A DNA stretch of 64,000 nt, from NCBI GenBank assembly GCA_024644535.1, contig JAHEKX010000013.1:1-64000 (forward strand), in the 5' to 3' direction. The DNA is from Gammaproteobacteria bacterium. Its GTDB lineage: Bacteria > Pseudomonadota > Gammaproteobacteria > Pseudomonadales > Halieaceae. Positions 32,619-41,334 of the stretch are shown here, piece after piece. The number at the start of each line of letters is the position of its first letter. The first letter of the stretch is position 1. Made by a program: the position numbers and the translations under genes. The notes beneath the pieces are model-generated. The model did no database searches, was not told the origin of the DNA, and saw only the letters and a list, made by a program, of their open reading frames with translations.

Positions 32619-34208
32619 ATGCAAAAACAACGATTCGATAATTATAGCCAACCGGAATTGGCTTCGGATTGGCAACTTCATCGGCTAACTCAGCCCAGTC
32701 GTCTTCACGGTGCTAACGGTGTTAGAGCCGGCGCTGATGGGCGAGTTTACGTTGCCCAAGTGGCAGGCAGTCAGGTGAGCGCAGTTGACATTGATACCGG
32801 TTTGGTCGAGTTAATTAGCAAGATGGGTAGCGATATTGTCGCCCCAGATGATCTGGTATTTGACGACAATGGCAACATGTTTTTGACCGAGATTACGGAG
32901 GACCGGGTGTCTGTACTCGGGCGAGGTGGAGCGAGTAAAGTGTTGTTCGATGGACTGATTTGCGCCAACCCCATCACGCTTCACCAGGGTCATCTGATTA
33001 CCGGAGAGTGCCGTCCCGGTGGAAGAATTATTGACATCGATCTTGTTGGCGGTGGTGTCCGCACTCTCGCCGAGAATGTGCCGATGCCAAACGCCTTTGA
33101 AGTAGGGCCCGATGGGATGCTGTATGCGCCCATTATGGGGACCAATGAAATCTGGCGTTTTGATTTGAATACTGGACAGCACCAGGTTGTCGCGACTGAC
33201 CTAGGTGTGCCGGACTCGGTTAAGTTTGATTCCTCTGGGAATATAATCTCGACTCAGGTGGCCAGTGGTCAAGTGCTTAGGATTGACCCTCGCACGGGTG
33301 CTACGACCCTTTTGGCGCAACTGTCGCCCGGACTCGATAACTGTACCTTTGTTGGGGATAGGCTGTTCGTCTCAAGTATTGATGGCTCGTTAACAGAGGT
33401 GCTTGAGGGCGGCGCAACCCGCCCTGTTGTTAAAAGTGGATTGCAGTGGCCCTTGGGTATAGCAGTTGACACAGACGATGAACTTTTTGTGGCCGATGGC
33501 GCTTTTACGTACTTGCTGCGCGAAGGTGGGGAGCTCAGGCAGTCGGGCTTTTTATTCTTTCCAGGGTATCCAGGTTACACCCGGGGCGTGGTAGCGGAAG
33601 GTGATGGCGCATGGCTTGTGACAACCTCCAATGGGCAGGTGGCCCGAACCTGGCCTAAGGAGATGCGAAGCGAAGAGTTGTGCAGCGGCTACGACCGCTT
33701 AATGGGTATTGCCACTACTCGAAGCGGCGCTGTGATATTTGCAGAGTATGGCACAGGTCGCGTGCACTATCTCAAGGACGGCTCGATCGAATGTATTGCG
33801 GAAGACTTTGCTGGCCCAACGGGAGTTGCTGAAGGGCCTGATGGCGAGCTTTACGTGTCCGAGCAGGATGCTGGTCGTGTGTCAGTAGTTCGCGGTGGGC
33901 GCATTGACTGCTTTGTCGACGGTTTGGTGCGGCCGCATGACATAAGCATCTCTCGCGGACACCTCTATATTGCTGATGCTGGGCAACACAGCGTTGAAAA
34001 AGTCGACATGAGTACCGGGAAACGCGAAACGATTGCCTGGCAATTGCCCATTGGTGCACCGCCGGGAATCACTCCAAAAATTATAGGCTCGGTCGGCGAT
34101 ATGGCTGGTCCAATGCTCTCATTCACCGGGCTCGCAGTTTCAGAAAGTGGCGCCGTCTTCCTCGCAGGTGATACCGAGGGTAGCGTACTTAAACTACAAC
34201 CTAATTAA
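32619..34208 (+). CDS. SMP-30/NHL-type beta-propeller protein (gluconolactonase/LRE-like)
   Basis: Protein of 529 aa made of repeated beta-propeller blades (ANGVRAGADGRVYVAQV, NAFEVGPDGMLYAPIMG, LGIAVDTDDELFVADGAF, GVAEGPDGELYVSEQDAGR). The repeats match SMP-30/gluconolactonase and virginiamycin-B-lyase-like families, which hydrolyse lactones or cleave ring esters using a metal. No signal peptide is seen. The RBS is strong (GGAGG). As first gene in an operon with a ligase, dehydratase, CoA-transferase, thioesterase and exporter, a lactone hydrolase or binding role is possible; family firm, function open. Confidence 0.75.
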   Translation: MQKQRFDNYSQPELASDWQLHRLTQPSRLHGANGVRAGADGRVYVAQVAGSQVSAVDIDTGLVELISKMGSDIVAPDDLVFDDNGNMFLTEITEDRVSVLGRGGASKVLFDGLICANPITLHQGHLITGECRPGGRIIDIDLVGGGVRTLAENVPMPNAFEVGPDGMLYAPIMGTNEIWRFDLNTGQHQVVATDLGVPDSVKFDSSGNIISTQVASGQVLRIDPRTGATTLLAQLSPGLDNCTFVGDRLFVSSIDGSLTEVLEGGATRPVVKSGLQWPLGIAVDTDDELFVADGAFTYLLREGGELRQSGFLFFPGYPGYTRGVVAEGDGAWLVTTSNGQVARTWPKEMRSEELCSGYDRLMGIATTRSGAVIFAEYGTGRVHYLKDGSIECIAEDFAGPTGVAEGPDGELYVSEQDAGRVSVVRGGRIDCFVDGLVRPHDISISRGHLYIADAGQHSVEKVDMSTGKRETIAWQLPIGAPPGITPKIIGSVGDMAGPMLSFTGLAVSESGAVFLAGDTEGSVLKLQPN

Positions 34209-34221
34209 GTTAAGGCAAGCA

Positions 34222-35778
34222 ATGACCTTTTTGACAGAAATGACCTCTTATGCTGATGCGCAGCGATATGCGAATTCGGCAGCCCTTTGGGATTTGTTTG
34301 ACGGCGATAAAAACGATTTTAATATCGCATCCGAGTGCATCTTGAGACACGCTGATGGCTCGGGTCGTGCTGCGGTCAGAATTGCCCACAGCGATGGTAG
34401 CGATGAAATCTTGACCTTCGACCAGATTGCTGAAGGCGCAAAACGCTTCGCCAACTGGTTAGATCACAGAGGCGTTAAGCCCGGGCAGCGTATTGCATTT
34501 ATGCTGGAGCCCTCGCTGGCTTATTACGTCAGCTTGTTCGGGGCTATGCTTACAGGGGCCATTAGCGTCCCCTTATTTACGCTGTTTGGTCCCGACGGGT
34601 TGCGTCTGCGGGTTGATGATTGCCAGCCGACCTTGTTTGTGACCAACGAAGAAAAGGCGCCGGTTGCTAGGGCGATTGAAGGTCTAAATGTTGTAGTCGC
34701 CAACGACGACTTTTTGTCGGAATTGGCAGCGTTTAGTGATGACTATAAGCCTGTGACCTCGGGCAGTGATTTAGCCGTGTTTCAATACACTTCGGGTACT
34801 ACTCGCGAGCTGCCTGCGGCCGTCAAACATACGCACCGCTCGGTGGTGACTCTGACGTTTGCGTCGCTCTACGGGACAGGTATTCGTCCGGGTGATGAGT
34901 TTTTTTGCCCATCATCGCCGGCTTGGGGGCATGGATTGTGGCACGGGACGCTAGCGCCCCTGGCGATGGGTGTGACTACGGGAACATTTGCCGGCCGATT
35001 TGATGCGGTTCGCCTGATGCGAGCTCTGCAAGATTTTGGTATTACCAACCTGTCGGCTGCAGCAACTCATTACCGCATGATGAAAAACTCAGAGGCTGCT
35101 GGGGATTTTAATTTTTTTTTAGAAAAGATGTCGTTCACGGGTGAGCCAATTGACCCTGCTACTCTCGAGTTCATTGACGAGGTTTTTAAGATTCCTGCTT
35201 GCTCGATGTACGGAACGACTGAAATTGGTGTGGTACTGGTGAACTTCCCTGGTGCAGACGATTACCTCGTAAAACCCGGGTCGCTTGGAAAACCGATCCC
35301 AGGGCTGCGTCTTCAGGTCCAGCGTCCAGATGGAACGCCTACCGACCCCGAAGAAATAGGTGAACTCATGCTCTGGAAAAAGGGCGCATGGGAGACGACA
35401 AAAGATCGCGCGAAAGTCGACGAAGACGGATACTTTTATCACTGCGGTCGAGCCGATGATGTGATCATTTCGGCCGGTTGGACGATGAGTGCCGTCGAAA
35501 TAGAAAACACCCTGTTAAAGCATGATGCTGTATTAGAAGCCGCTGTGATTGGTGTCCCGGATGAAATGCGTGGCCAGGTAGTGAAGGCCTTTATTGTTAG
35601 CAACACAGCATCCAATCCTGAACTTATACAGGAGCTACAAAACTTTACTCGCGAAAAACTGAGTCAACACGAATTTCCGCGTCTTGTTGAATTTGTGTCT
35701 GAGCTACCCAAAACGCCTGCGGGCAAGGTTCATCGCAAGATATTGCGCGATCAAGAAGCCGCTAAATTATCGAGTTAA
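34222..35778 (+). CDS. AMP-dependent acyl-CoA synthetase with variant P-loop
   Basis: ANL-family ligase of 518 aa. The phosphate-binding loop reads TSGTTRELPAAVKHTHRS (from residue 190) instead of the canonical TSGTTGxPKG, the loop lysine and second glycine being replaced. The remaining motifs (MYGTTEIG, YHCGRADDVI and the C-terminal Lys block PKTPAGKVHRK) are intact, which suggests an active medium-chain-like acyl-CoA synthetase with a modified loop. The start at 34222 follows TAAGGCAAGC; the frame can be extended back inside the previous gene without support. It lies 13 bp after the propeller gene. Confidence 0.8.
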   Translation: MTFLTEMTSYADAQRYANSAALWDLFDGDKNDFNIASECILRHADGSGRAAVRIAHSDGSDEILTFDQIAEGAKRFANWLDHRGVKPGQRIAFMLEPSLAYYVSLFGAMLTGAISVPLFTLFGPDGLRLRVDDCQPTLFVTNEEKAPVARAIEGLNVVVANDDFLSELAAFSDDYKPVTSGSDLAVFQYTSGTTRELPAAVKHTHRSVVTLTFASLYGTGIRPGDEFFCPSSPAWGHGLWHGTLAPLAMGVTTGTFAGRFDAVRLMRALQDFGITNLSAAATHYRMMKNSEAAGDFNFFLEKMSFTGEPIDPATLEFIDEVFKIPACSMYGTTEIGVVLVNFPGADDYLVKPGSLGKPIPGLRLQVQRPDGTPTDPEEIGELMLWKKGAWETTKDRAKVDEDGYFYHCGRADDVIISAGWTMSAVEIENTLLKHDAVLEAAVIGVPDEMRGQVVKAFIVSNTASNPELIQELQNFTREKLSQHEFPRLVEFVSELPKTPAGKVHRKILRDQEAAKLSS

Positions 35779-35809
35779 TGCACAACTAATTACTAACTAG
35801 GAGAGAAAA

Positions 35810-36937
35810 ATGTCAACTAATAAGTTTCCAAAAATCACGGAAGAGGGGCTTGCAAGCTTGCGTGAGCGTATCGGTGTAAAGATTACGAACACGATTGAGC
35901 CTTGGAATTATGAGGCGACTCGCGATGCGATTCGTCACTATGCGCACGGTATTGGTGATGATAATCCGCTGTGGTGTGATCCAGAGTACGCCAAAAATAC
36001 AAAGTACGGCGATATCATCGCATTGCCTAGCTTTATGTTCTCAATGAGCCGAATTATCTCAGGTTATTGTGGGGGTCTTTCTGGCGTTCACGCAATGTGG
36101 GCGGGTGCTGATTGGAACTGGCATAAACCTGTAAAGCGGAATGATGTCATTACAACCGAGGCATACTTAAAGGATTTGATTGAGCATCAGACTCGATTTG
36201 CAGGCCGGTCGTTCCAGCAAATCTATCACGTGGACTTTTATAACCAAGATGGTGATTTGGTTGCGGACGCAGATAGTTGGGTTTTCCGGACTGACCGTGA
36301 CGAGGCCCGCGAACGCGGTACCAAATACACTGACGTCAAGGGTCTGGTCGAGCAGCACAGCGATGAGCAGTTGGCTGAGTGGACTAAGCTGTACGCCAAC
36401 GAAGAAGTTCGCGGTGCCACTCCTCGCTATTGGGAAGATGTGCAAGAGGGTGACGAGCTTCCTCGAATGATGAAGGGCCCGATGACCGTGACCGGATTTA
36501 TCTGCTACGCCCAAGGCTGGGGCGGTCTGTATATCCGTGCGAATAAGCTTGCTTGGGCGATGCAGCAGAAACACCCTGGGACCGGGATTAAAAACCGTTT
36601 TAATGTGCCCGACTGTCCAGAGCGTGTTCACTGGGATGAAGACTTCGCTCTGCAGGTGGGCGCTCCAGGAGCCTATGATTACGGTCCAGAGCGTTGCTCT
36701 TGGTTAACTCATCAAGCGACCAACTGGATGGGTGATGATGGTTTTTTACGTGCGGCGAAAAGTGAGATCAGACGTCACAATCCCGATGGCGATGTAATCT
36801 TTATTGACGGAACGGTCACTCGCAAATGGGTCGATGATGGCAAGCACCTCGTTGAGATCCGCCAGCGGGCCGAGACGCATCGAGGCGAACTGTCAGCTTC
36901 TGGGTACTGTATCGTGGAGCTTCCTAGTCGGGGTTAG
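35810..36937 (+). CDS. Double hot-dog FAS1-like/MaoC-type dehydratase
   Basis: Protein of 375 aa with two hot-dog modules. The first has RHYAHGIGDDNPLWCDPEYA, the N-terminal MaoC/FAS1-like block that resembles the fragment at 1-140; the second begins near residue 200 (RYWEDVQEGDELP) and carries VTGFICYAQGWGG in place of a clean catalytic Asp/His motif. Members hydrate or dehydrate acyl-CoA. It is in the copy-F operon 31 bp after the ligase and 6 bp before the CoA-transferase. The large size is typical for tandem hot-dog hydratases. Confidence 0.75.
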   Translation: MSTNKFPKITEEGLASLRERIGVKITNTIEPWNYEATRDAIRHYAHGIGDDNPLWCDPEYAKNTKYGDIIALPSFMFSMSRIISGYCGGLSGVHAMWAGADWNWHKPVKRNDVITTEAYLKDLIEHQTRFAGRSFQQIYHVDFYNQDGDLVADADSWVFRTDRDEARERGTKYTDVKGLVEQHSDEQLAEWTKLYANEEVRGATPRYWEDVQEGDELPRMMKGPMTVTGFICYAQGWGGLYIRANKLAWAMQQKHPGTGIKNRFNVPDCPERVHWDEDFALQVGAPGAYDYGPERCSWLTHQATNWMGDDGFLRAAKSEIRRHNPDGDVIFIDGTVTRKWVDDGKHLVEIRQRAETHRGELSASGYCIVELPSRG

Positions 36938-36943
36938 TCTTAT

Positions 36944-38155
36944 ATGGTTGATGAAGCGACCGATTGGCGCGGACCCCTTTCAGGGGTTCGCGTTTTAGAT
37001 CTTACTCGCGTCTTGGCGGGGCCAGCTGCATCCCTGGCACTGGCCGATCTGGGCGCTGAGGTCATTAAAGTTGAGGCTCCGGGCGGCGGAGATGAAACTC
37101 GAAGCTTCCCGCCGCACAAAGACGGAGAGAGCCATTATTTCTTGAGTATTAATCGCGGCAAAAAATCCATCGTTGTGGACCTTAAAAGCGAGAGAGGTGT
37201 CGCATTACTCAAGTCACTTGCGAAAGAGAGCGATATTTTGCTGGAAAACTTCCGCCCAGGGGTGATGGATAAGCTTGGGCTAGGTTATCGCGTGTTATCA
37301 GAGCTTAATCCTAAGCTAATTTACTGCGCGATATCAGGGTTTGGGCAAACCGGGCCTATGAGAGATCAGCCGTCTTTTGATATCGTTTTACAGGCTTTAT
37401 CGGGGGCCATGAGCGTTAATGGGGATATCGGTGGTGAGCCTCTCAAAATGGGTATTCCTCTTGGTGATTGGGTTGGTGGCATTAATGCACCGCCGGCAAT
37501 TTTGAGCGCGTTATATGAGCGTGAGCATACGGGTAAGGGACGCTACATAGATGTCAGTTTGCTTGATGGGATGCTCAACTTATTGGGTTACCTCTCGCAG
37601 TTGGCGTTTTTCAATCAAACTAATCCAGAACCTCAGGGCTCTCAGCACCCCAATTTAGTACCTTATGGCGCTTTTGCGGCAAAAGATGGCACTATTATCG
37701 TCGCTTGTCTGACAAATCAGTTTTGGTCACGTATCTGCAACGCTTTGGATATGCCACAATATATTGAGGATCCCAGATTTGAGTCTCTAGAGCGTCGTCG
37801 CGATGCCAGAGATGAAGTCAACGCGTTGATCAATGAGCGGACTTGCACAAGGAGTATCGCTGATCTTACAGATGCCTTTGTAGAGCATAGAGTTCCGCAC
37901 GCTCCCATTCTTGGGGTGCTTGAAGCCCTAAGCTCTGAGCAAGCAAAAGCTAGGGATATGGTGATTAACGTAGATCACAGCCGGCTTGGTGAAATTCCTA
38001 TCGTGAATCGCCCGATTAAATTTGGCGACGCGCAGATGCATCCGCCAACAGCACCGCCGGTGCTTGGGGAGCATTCGGTCGAAGTGCTGAGAAGCGTTCT
38101 GGGTTTAAGTGACGAGCAAATAGACGATTTACGGAAATCTCAGGTAATTAATTGA
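36944..38155 (+). CDS. CaiB/BaiF family (class III) CoA-transferase
   Basis: Class III CoA-transferase of 403 aa, the family that moves CoA between acids through an aspartyl thioester. The N-terminal LDLTRVLAGPAASLALADLGAEVIK block, ENFRPGVMDKLGLGY and the segment with candidate catalytic Asp146 (PSFDIVLQALSG) are all intact. BaiF is the related bile-acid CoA-transferase. It is the fourth gene of the copy-F operon and abuts the thioesterase (TGAATG). It would allow ATP-free activation of the substrate acid; the acid is unknown. Confidence 0.9.
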   Translation: MVDEATDWRGPLSGVRVLDLTRVLAGPAASLALADLGAEVIKVEAPGGGDETRSFPPHKDGESHYFLSINRGKKSIVVDLKSERGVALLKSLAKESDILLENFRPGVMDKLGLGYRVLSELNPKLIYCAISGFGQTGPMRDQPSFDIVLQALSGAMSVNGDIGGEPLKMGIPLGDWVGGINAPPAILSALYEREHTGKGRYIDVSLLDGMLNLLGYLSQLAFFNQTNPEPQGSQHPNLVPYGAFAAKDGTIIVACLTNQFWSRICNALDMPQYIEDPRFESLERRRDARDEVNALINERTCTRSIADLTDAFVEHRVPHAPILGVLEALSSEQAKARDMVINVDHSRLGEIPIVNRPIKFGDAQMHPPTAPPVLGEHSVEVLRSVLGLSDEQIDDLRKSQVIN

Positions 38156-38581
38156 ATGACGCCACAGCCCGACCTAAGCCGATGGACGCCACGAAGTATG
38201 AAGGGGCTCCCGGCGGCTCTCGGTGAAATTTATACGTATAGAGACGAACAGTATAATTGGCACTATGGGTTTCAATTAACAGAAGAACACTGTAACGCGC
38301 AAGGCTTTGCGCACGGCGGTATCCTGATGACCGCGATAGATCACGGTCTTGCGCTCGTGATCTGGGAGGCGGTAGATCGCGCTTTCTGCGCCACTGTACA
38401 TCTCGACACCCATTTCGTCACCCCCGTAAAACCTCCCGCCCTGCTAGAATTGAAGACGCAAATAACGAAACAGTCGGGCAATTTGGTATTTGCGGTCGGC
38501 GAGCTGTGGTGTGATGACGTCATGGCTGTTACATCTGCTGGTGTGTGGAGCGTTAAGCGCGCTCAGGACTCGCGGTCATGA
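38156..38581 (+). CDS. PaaI-like hot-dog thioesterase
   Basis: Protein of 141 aa. ITEEHCNAQGFAHGGILMTAIDHGL-like region (here QLTEEHCN, then GFAHGGILMTAIDHG) is the PaaI thioesterase signature; THFVTPVKPPALLELK follows as the second strand set. It starts directly after the CoA-transferase stop and overlaps the MFS start (ATGA). A role in freeing CoA from dead-end thioesters is typical. A second such gene is at 28947-29384. Confidence 0.8.
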   Translation: MTPQPDLSRWTPRSMKGLPAALGEIYTYRDEQYNWHYGFQLTEEHCNAQGFAHGGILMTAIDHGLALVIWEAVDRAFCATVHLDTHFVTPVKPPALLELKTQITKQSGNLVFAVGELWCDDVMAVTSAGVWSVKRAQDSRS

Positions 38582-39840
38582 AAGAATCTTTGCGCGCGTC
38601 AGGAGCTTTTGCAGCGCTGTCCCTACCCTCCTTCCGCTGGCTGTTTGCCGGAAATTTCGCTTTCTTTGCTATCATTCAGGGGCAGTTTATCACCCGAATG
38701 TTTTTAGCATGGGAGCTGACGCAAGAAGAGCGCTCGCTTGCTATTTTGAGCGTGACCGTCGCCATACCGATGTTAATAGCATCTTTATTCGGCGGCGCAA
38801 TGGCTGACCGTATGAACCGAAAACATCTGATTCTGTTTGGGCAAGGGTTACTTTTAGGCACCGAATGCTTTGTCTTTTACGAATTACTTAACAACAACTT
38901 ACAGTTTTGGCACTTACTTGTAGGTTCCGTCGTCAATGGACTCGCCTACCCTATTATTATGCCTGCCCGCATGGCAATGGTTCATCAGCTTGTCGGCAGC
39001 AGCCTTTTTACCAATGCAATGGCCCTATCGAATAGTGTCGTAAACGTGACTCGGGTTGCGGGTCCCGCTGTAATTGGTTGGGTTTTAGACGTCGGTGGCG
39101 CAACGCAGGCCTATGCGTTGGGCTTGTTTCTGCACTTAGTCGGTTGGCTGTGCGTATTAATGCTACCCAGTTACACACCGCCGGTAGACAATTTGAAACC
39201 ATTGCTGCAAGACACGATCGAGGGCTTTAAGTACGTTGGAAACTCGCGTTCAATACGTATTCTTGTCGGGTTTGGCTTTATCGCCATGATGCTCGCGGCG
39301 CCTGTTCAAAATTTATTTGTGGTGTTTACCGATGAGGTGTGGAATGTCGGTGAAGGTGGATTTGGGATGCTTGTGGCTGCCACCGGTGTCGGTGGGGTGT
39401 TTGGATCGCTCTGGGTCGCCTATCGTGGCGACAAGAGTTCCAAAGTACGGTCGATGATGGTGGGTACATTGTTGTTCTGTATCCTGATGGTTGGATTTAG
39501 CCAATCTTTAAATTTCTGGGTAGCCGTTGGCTTTTTGGTGTTGGCTACGATCTTCGTTAACATCAGCACCACAAACAACAATACGCTTGCGTTAAGTCTT
39601 TGCGAAGACTCTATGCGGGGCCGAGTCTCTGGCGTTTTGGGTATGTCGTTTGGTCTATCGCCCTTGGGCGTATTACCCCTTGCTTTTTTTTCCGAGCAGT
39701 TTGGAGTGCAACAGGCGGTTACGATTGTTGCTGTGTCATTGGGATTACTGGCGGTTTTGGTTTACTTGTGTAGCCCAACCCTCAGACTCATGGACAAGCG
39801 CGCGCGGGAGCGTGTAAAAACGCCGCAGCGCGACGGTTAA
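38578..39840 (+). CDS. MFS transporter (DHA3/EntS-like exporter)
   Basis: Integral membrane protein of 420 aa with about 12 predicted hydrophobic segments. The loop between helices 2 and 3, GGAMADRMNRKHLILFGQG, is the MFS motif A form. The arrangement resembles EntS/DHA3-type drug or metabolite exporters. It ends the copy-F operon, overlapping the thioesterase by four bases. It may export a pathway intermediate or excess acid; the substrate is not deducible. Confidence 0.8.
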   Translation: MKESLRASGAFAALSLPSFRWLFAGNFAFFAIIQGQFITRMFLAWELTQEERSLAILSVTVAIPMLIASLFGGAMADRMNRKHLILFGQGLLLGTECFVFYELLNNNLQFWHLLVGSVVNGLAYPIIMPARMAMVHQLVGSSLFTNAMALSNSVVNVTRVAGPAVIGWVLDVGGATQAYALGLFLHLVGWLCVLMLPSYTPPVDNLKPLLQDTIEGFKYVGNSRSIRILVGFGFIAMMLAAPVQNLFVVFTDEVWNVGEGGFGMLVAATGVGGVFGSLWVAYRGDKSSKVRSMMVGTLLFCILMVGFSQSLNFWVAVGFLVLATIFVNISTTNNNTLALSLCEDSMRGRVSGVLGMSFGLSPLGVLPLAFFSEQFGVQQAVTIVAVSLGLLAVLVYLCSPTLRLMDKRARERVKTPQRDG

Positions 39841-39850
39841 CTAGACAGAT

Positions 39851-39869
39851 GTGTACAGTTAAAATACAC
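39851..39869. promoter_or_regulatory. Inverted repeat upstream of Rieske oxygenase
   Basis: GTGTA and TACAC (39851-39855, 39865-39869) flank CAGTTAAAA, 37 bp before the oxygenase start. Possible operator; not part of the eight-copy motif. Confidence 0.3.
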
Positions 39870-39905
39870 TCGTAAACTTTGAGTACGTCAACCTGAGAGA
39901 GCGTT

Positions 39906-41282
39906 ATGGATTCCAAAGATTTGATTTCACTAGAAGACCTTGCTGAGCCTTTAACGTATCCCGTTGAGGCCTTTATTTCGCGCGATTATGCTAAAGCAGA
40001 GCGAGATTTATTGTGGCCAAAAATCTGGCAGATGGCGGGACGGGTCGAGGAAATTCCTAACATTGGCGATTACATTACCTATGATATTGGTGACGATTCG
40101 GTCATCGTTATTCGGGCTGCAGACGATGAGATTAAGTCGTACCACAACGTGTGTCCACATCGCGGTAGAAGGCTGATTGACCCGCCCGAGGGAGAGATCC
40201 ACGCCAGTGGCAATACTCGACGATTTGTATGTGGCTTTCACGGCTGGTCGTATGACACCGACGGCAATAACGTCCATATTCTGGATCGCGATGACTGGAA
40301 AGGCGCTTTAACTTCTGAAATGACTTGTTTGACCCCTGTTAAAGTCGATACCTGGGGCGGTTGGATTTATGTCAATTTAGACGATGATTGTGATCAGACT
40401 CTGAGAGAGTTTTTAGAACCTGCCGCAGGTATTCTCGATCCATTTGAATTTGAGAATATGCGATACAAATGGCGTCAGTGGTGTATTTTTGATTGTAACT
40501 GGAAAACCGCGATTGAAGCCTTCATGGAGCCTTACCATGTGGCTGGCACACACAGTCAGCTTCTGAAATACGGCGATTACTACGCCTACAGCGAAGCTCA
40601 TGGGGATCACGGCGTAAGTGGTTTTGATCAGCGGAAATCGGCGACGCAAACCAAAGAAGGTACAACCGTTACACGCGCAGGTAATGGTGCTGACCCTCGA
40701 GCATCCACTTATGAAATGCAACGAGAAATTTACGAGTCCGTAAACTGTGCATCTACGACTGAGACTTTGGTCAACGCAGCGAAACGTCTTGTTGACGAGT
40801 TGCCTGAAGGAACTCCTGCGCAGGAAGTCATGGAGCACTGGCTCAGAAGAGCTCGAGAAGATGATGCGGCGAGAGGTGTGAGTTGGCCCAATGTGAGCCA
40901 AGAACAAATGTCTAAGGCAGGTCTCGCTTGGAGTCTTTTCCCCAATCAAACGATCTTGCAGGGCTTAACTTTTGCATTATGCTACCGCGTGCGGCCATGG
41001 GGTGATGACCCAAATAAGTGTATTTTCGAATCCTATGCGATCGAGCGTTTCCCTGAGGGAGAAGAACCCAATCCGGACTGGGTTTACGCCGAACCGACAA
41101 AAGAGAAATGGGGGCTCGTGTTGTCGCAAGACTTTTCGAACATGGCGGCTGTTCAGAGGGGGATGCATTCTCGCGGGTTTCGCGGGACTTTGCCGAACCC
41201 ACATCAGGAACGAAAGGTTACCAATTTTCATCGCGTGCTTGCTCGCTACATGAAAGCGGGTTATCCAAGATTGATAAAGTAA
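39906..41282 (+). CDS. Rieske non-haem iron oxygenase, alpha subunit
   Basis: Aromatic-ring-hydroxylating-type oxygenase of 458 aa. The Rieske cluster ligands are C83-x-H85 (CPHRGRRL) and C109-x2-H112 (CGFHGWSYD). The mononuclear iron site is EPYHVAGTH with His211 and His216; residue 208, the bridging position, is Glu instead of the common Asp. Such Glu-bridged enzymes (for example CntA type) act as mono-oxygenases on non-aromatic substrates. No beta subunit or reductase gene is adjacent. It stands alone, rightward, after the MFS exporter, and is followed by a strong bidirectional hairpin. Confidence 0.85.
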   Translation: MDSKDLISLEDLAEPLTYPVEAFISRDYAKAERDLLWPKIWQMAGRVEEIPNIGDYITYDIGDDSVIVIRAADDEIKSYHNVCPHRGRRLIDPPEGEIHASGNTRRFVCGFHGWSYDTDGNNVHILDRDDWKGALTSEMTCLTPVKVDTWGGWIYVNLDDDCDQTLREFLEPAAGILDPFEFENMRYKWRQWCIFDCNWKTAIEAFMEPYHVAGTHSQLLKYGDYYAYSEAHGDHGVSGFDQRKSATQTKEGTTVTRAGNGADPRASTYEMQREIYESVNCASTTETLVNAAKRLVDELPEGTPAQEVMEHWLRRAREDDAARGVSWPNVSQEQMSKAGLAWSLFPNQTILQGLTFALCYRVRPWGDDPNKCIFESYAIERFPEGEEPNPDWVYAEPTKEKWGLVLSQDFSNMAAVQRGMHSRGFRGTLPNPHQERKVTNFHRVLARYMKAGYPRLIK

Positions 41283-41297
41283 CGTAGCGATTGATAC

Positions 41298-41327
41298 GGC
41301 GAGTCGATTTTTTGGTATCGACTCGCC
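41298..41327. terminator. Bidirectional terminator
   Basis: A perfect 11-bp stem, GGCGAGTCGAT (41298-41308) with ATCGACTCGCC (41317-41327), has a T-rich loop. It lies between the Rieske stop (41282) and the leftward MFS stop (41335) and probably ends both transcripts. Confidence 0.7.
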
Positions 41328-41334
41328 TCCGTGT

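Noticed and set aside
36167-36631. 154-codon frame antisense to the double hot-dog dehydratase
   Set aside because: A shadow of the supported gene on the other strand, with no family motif.
40413-40949. 178-codon frame antisense to the Rieske oxygenase
   Set aside because: It lies entirely inside a well-supported oxygenase gene, has no RBS, and its translation matches no family I know.
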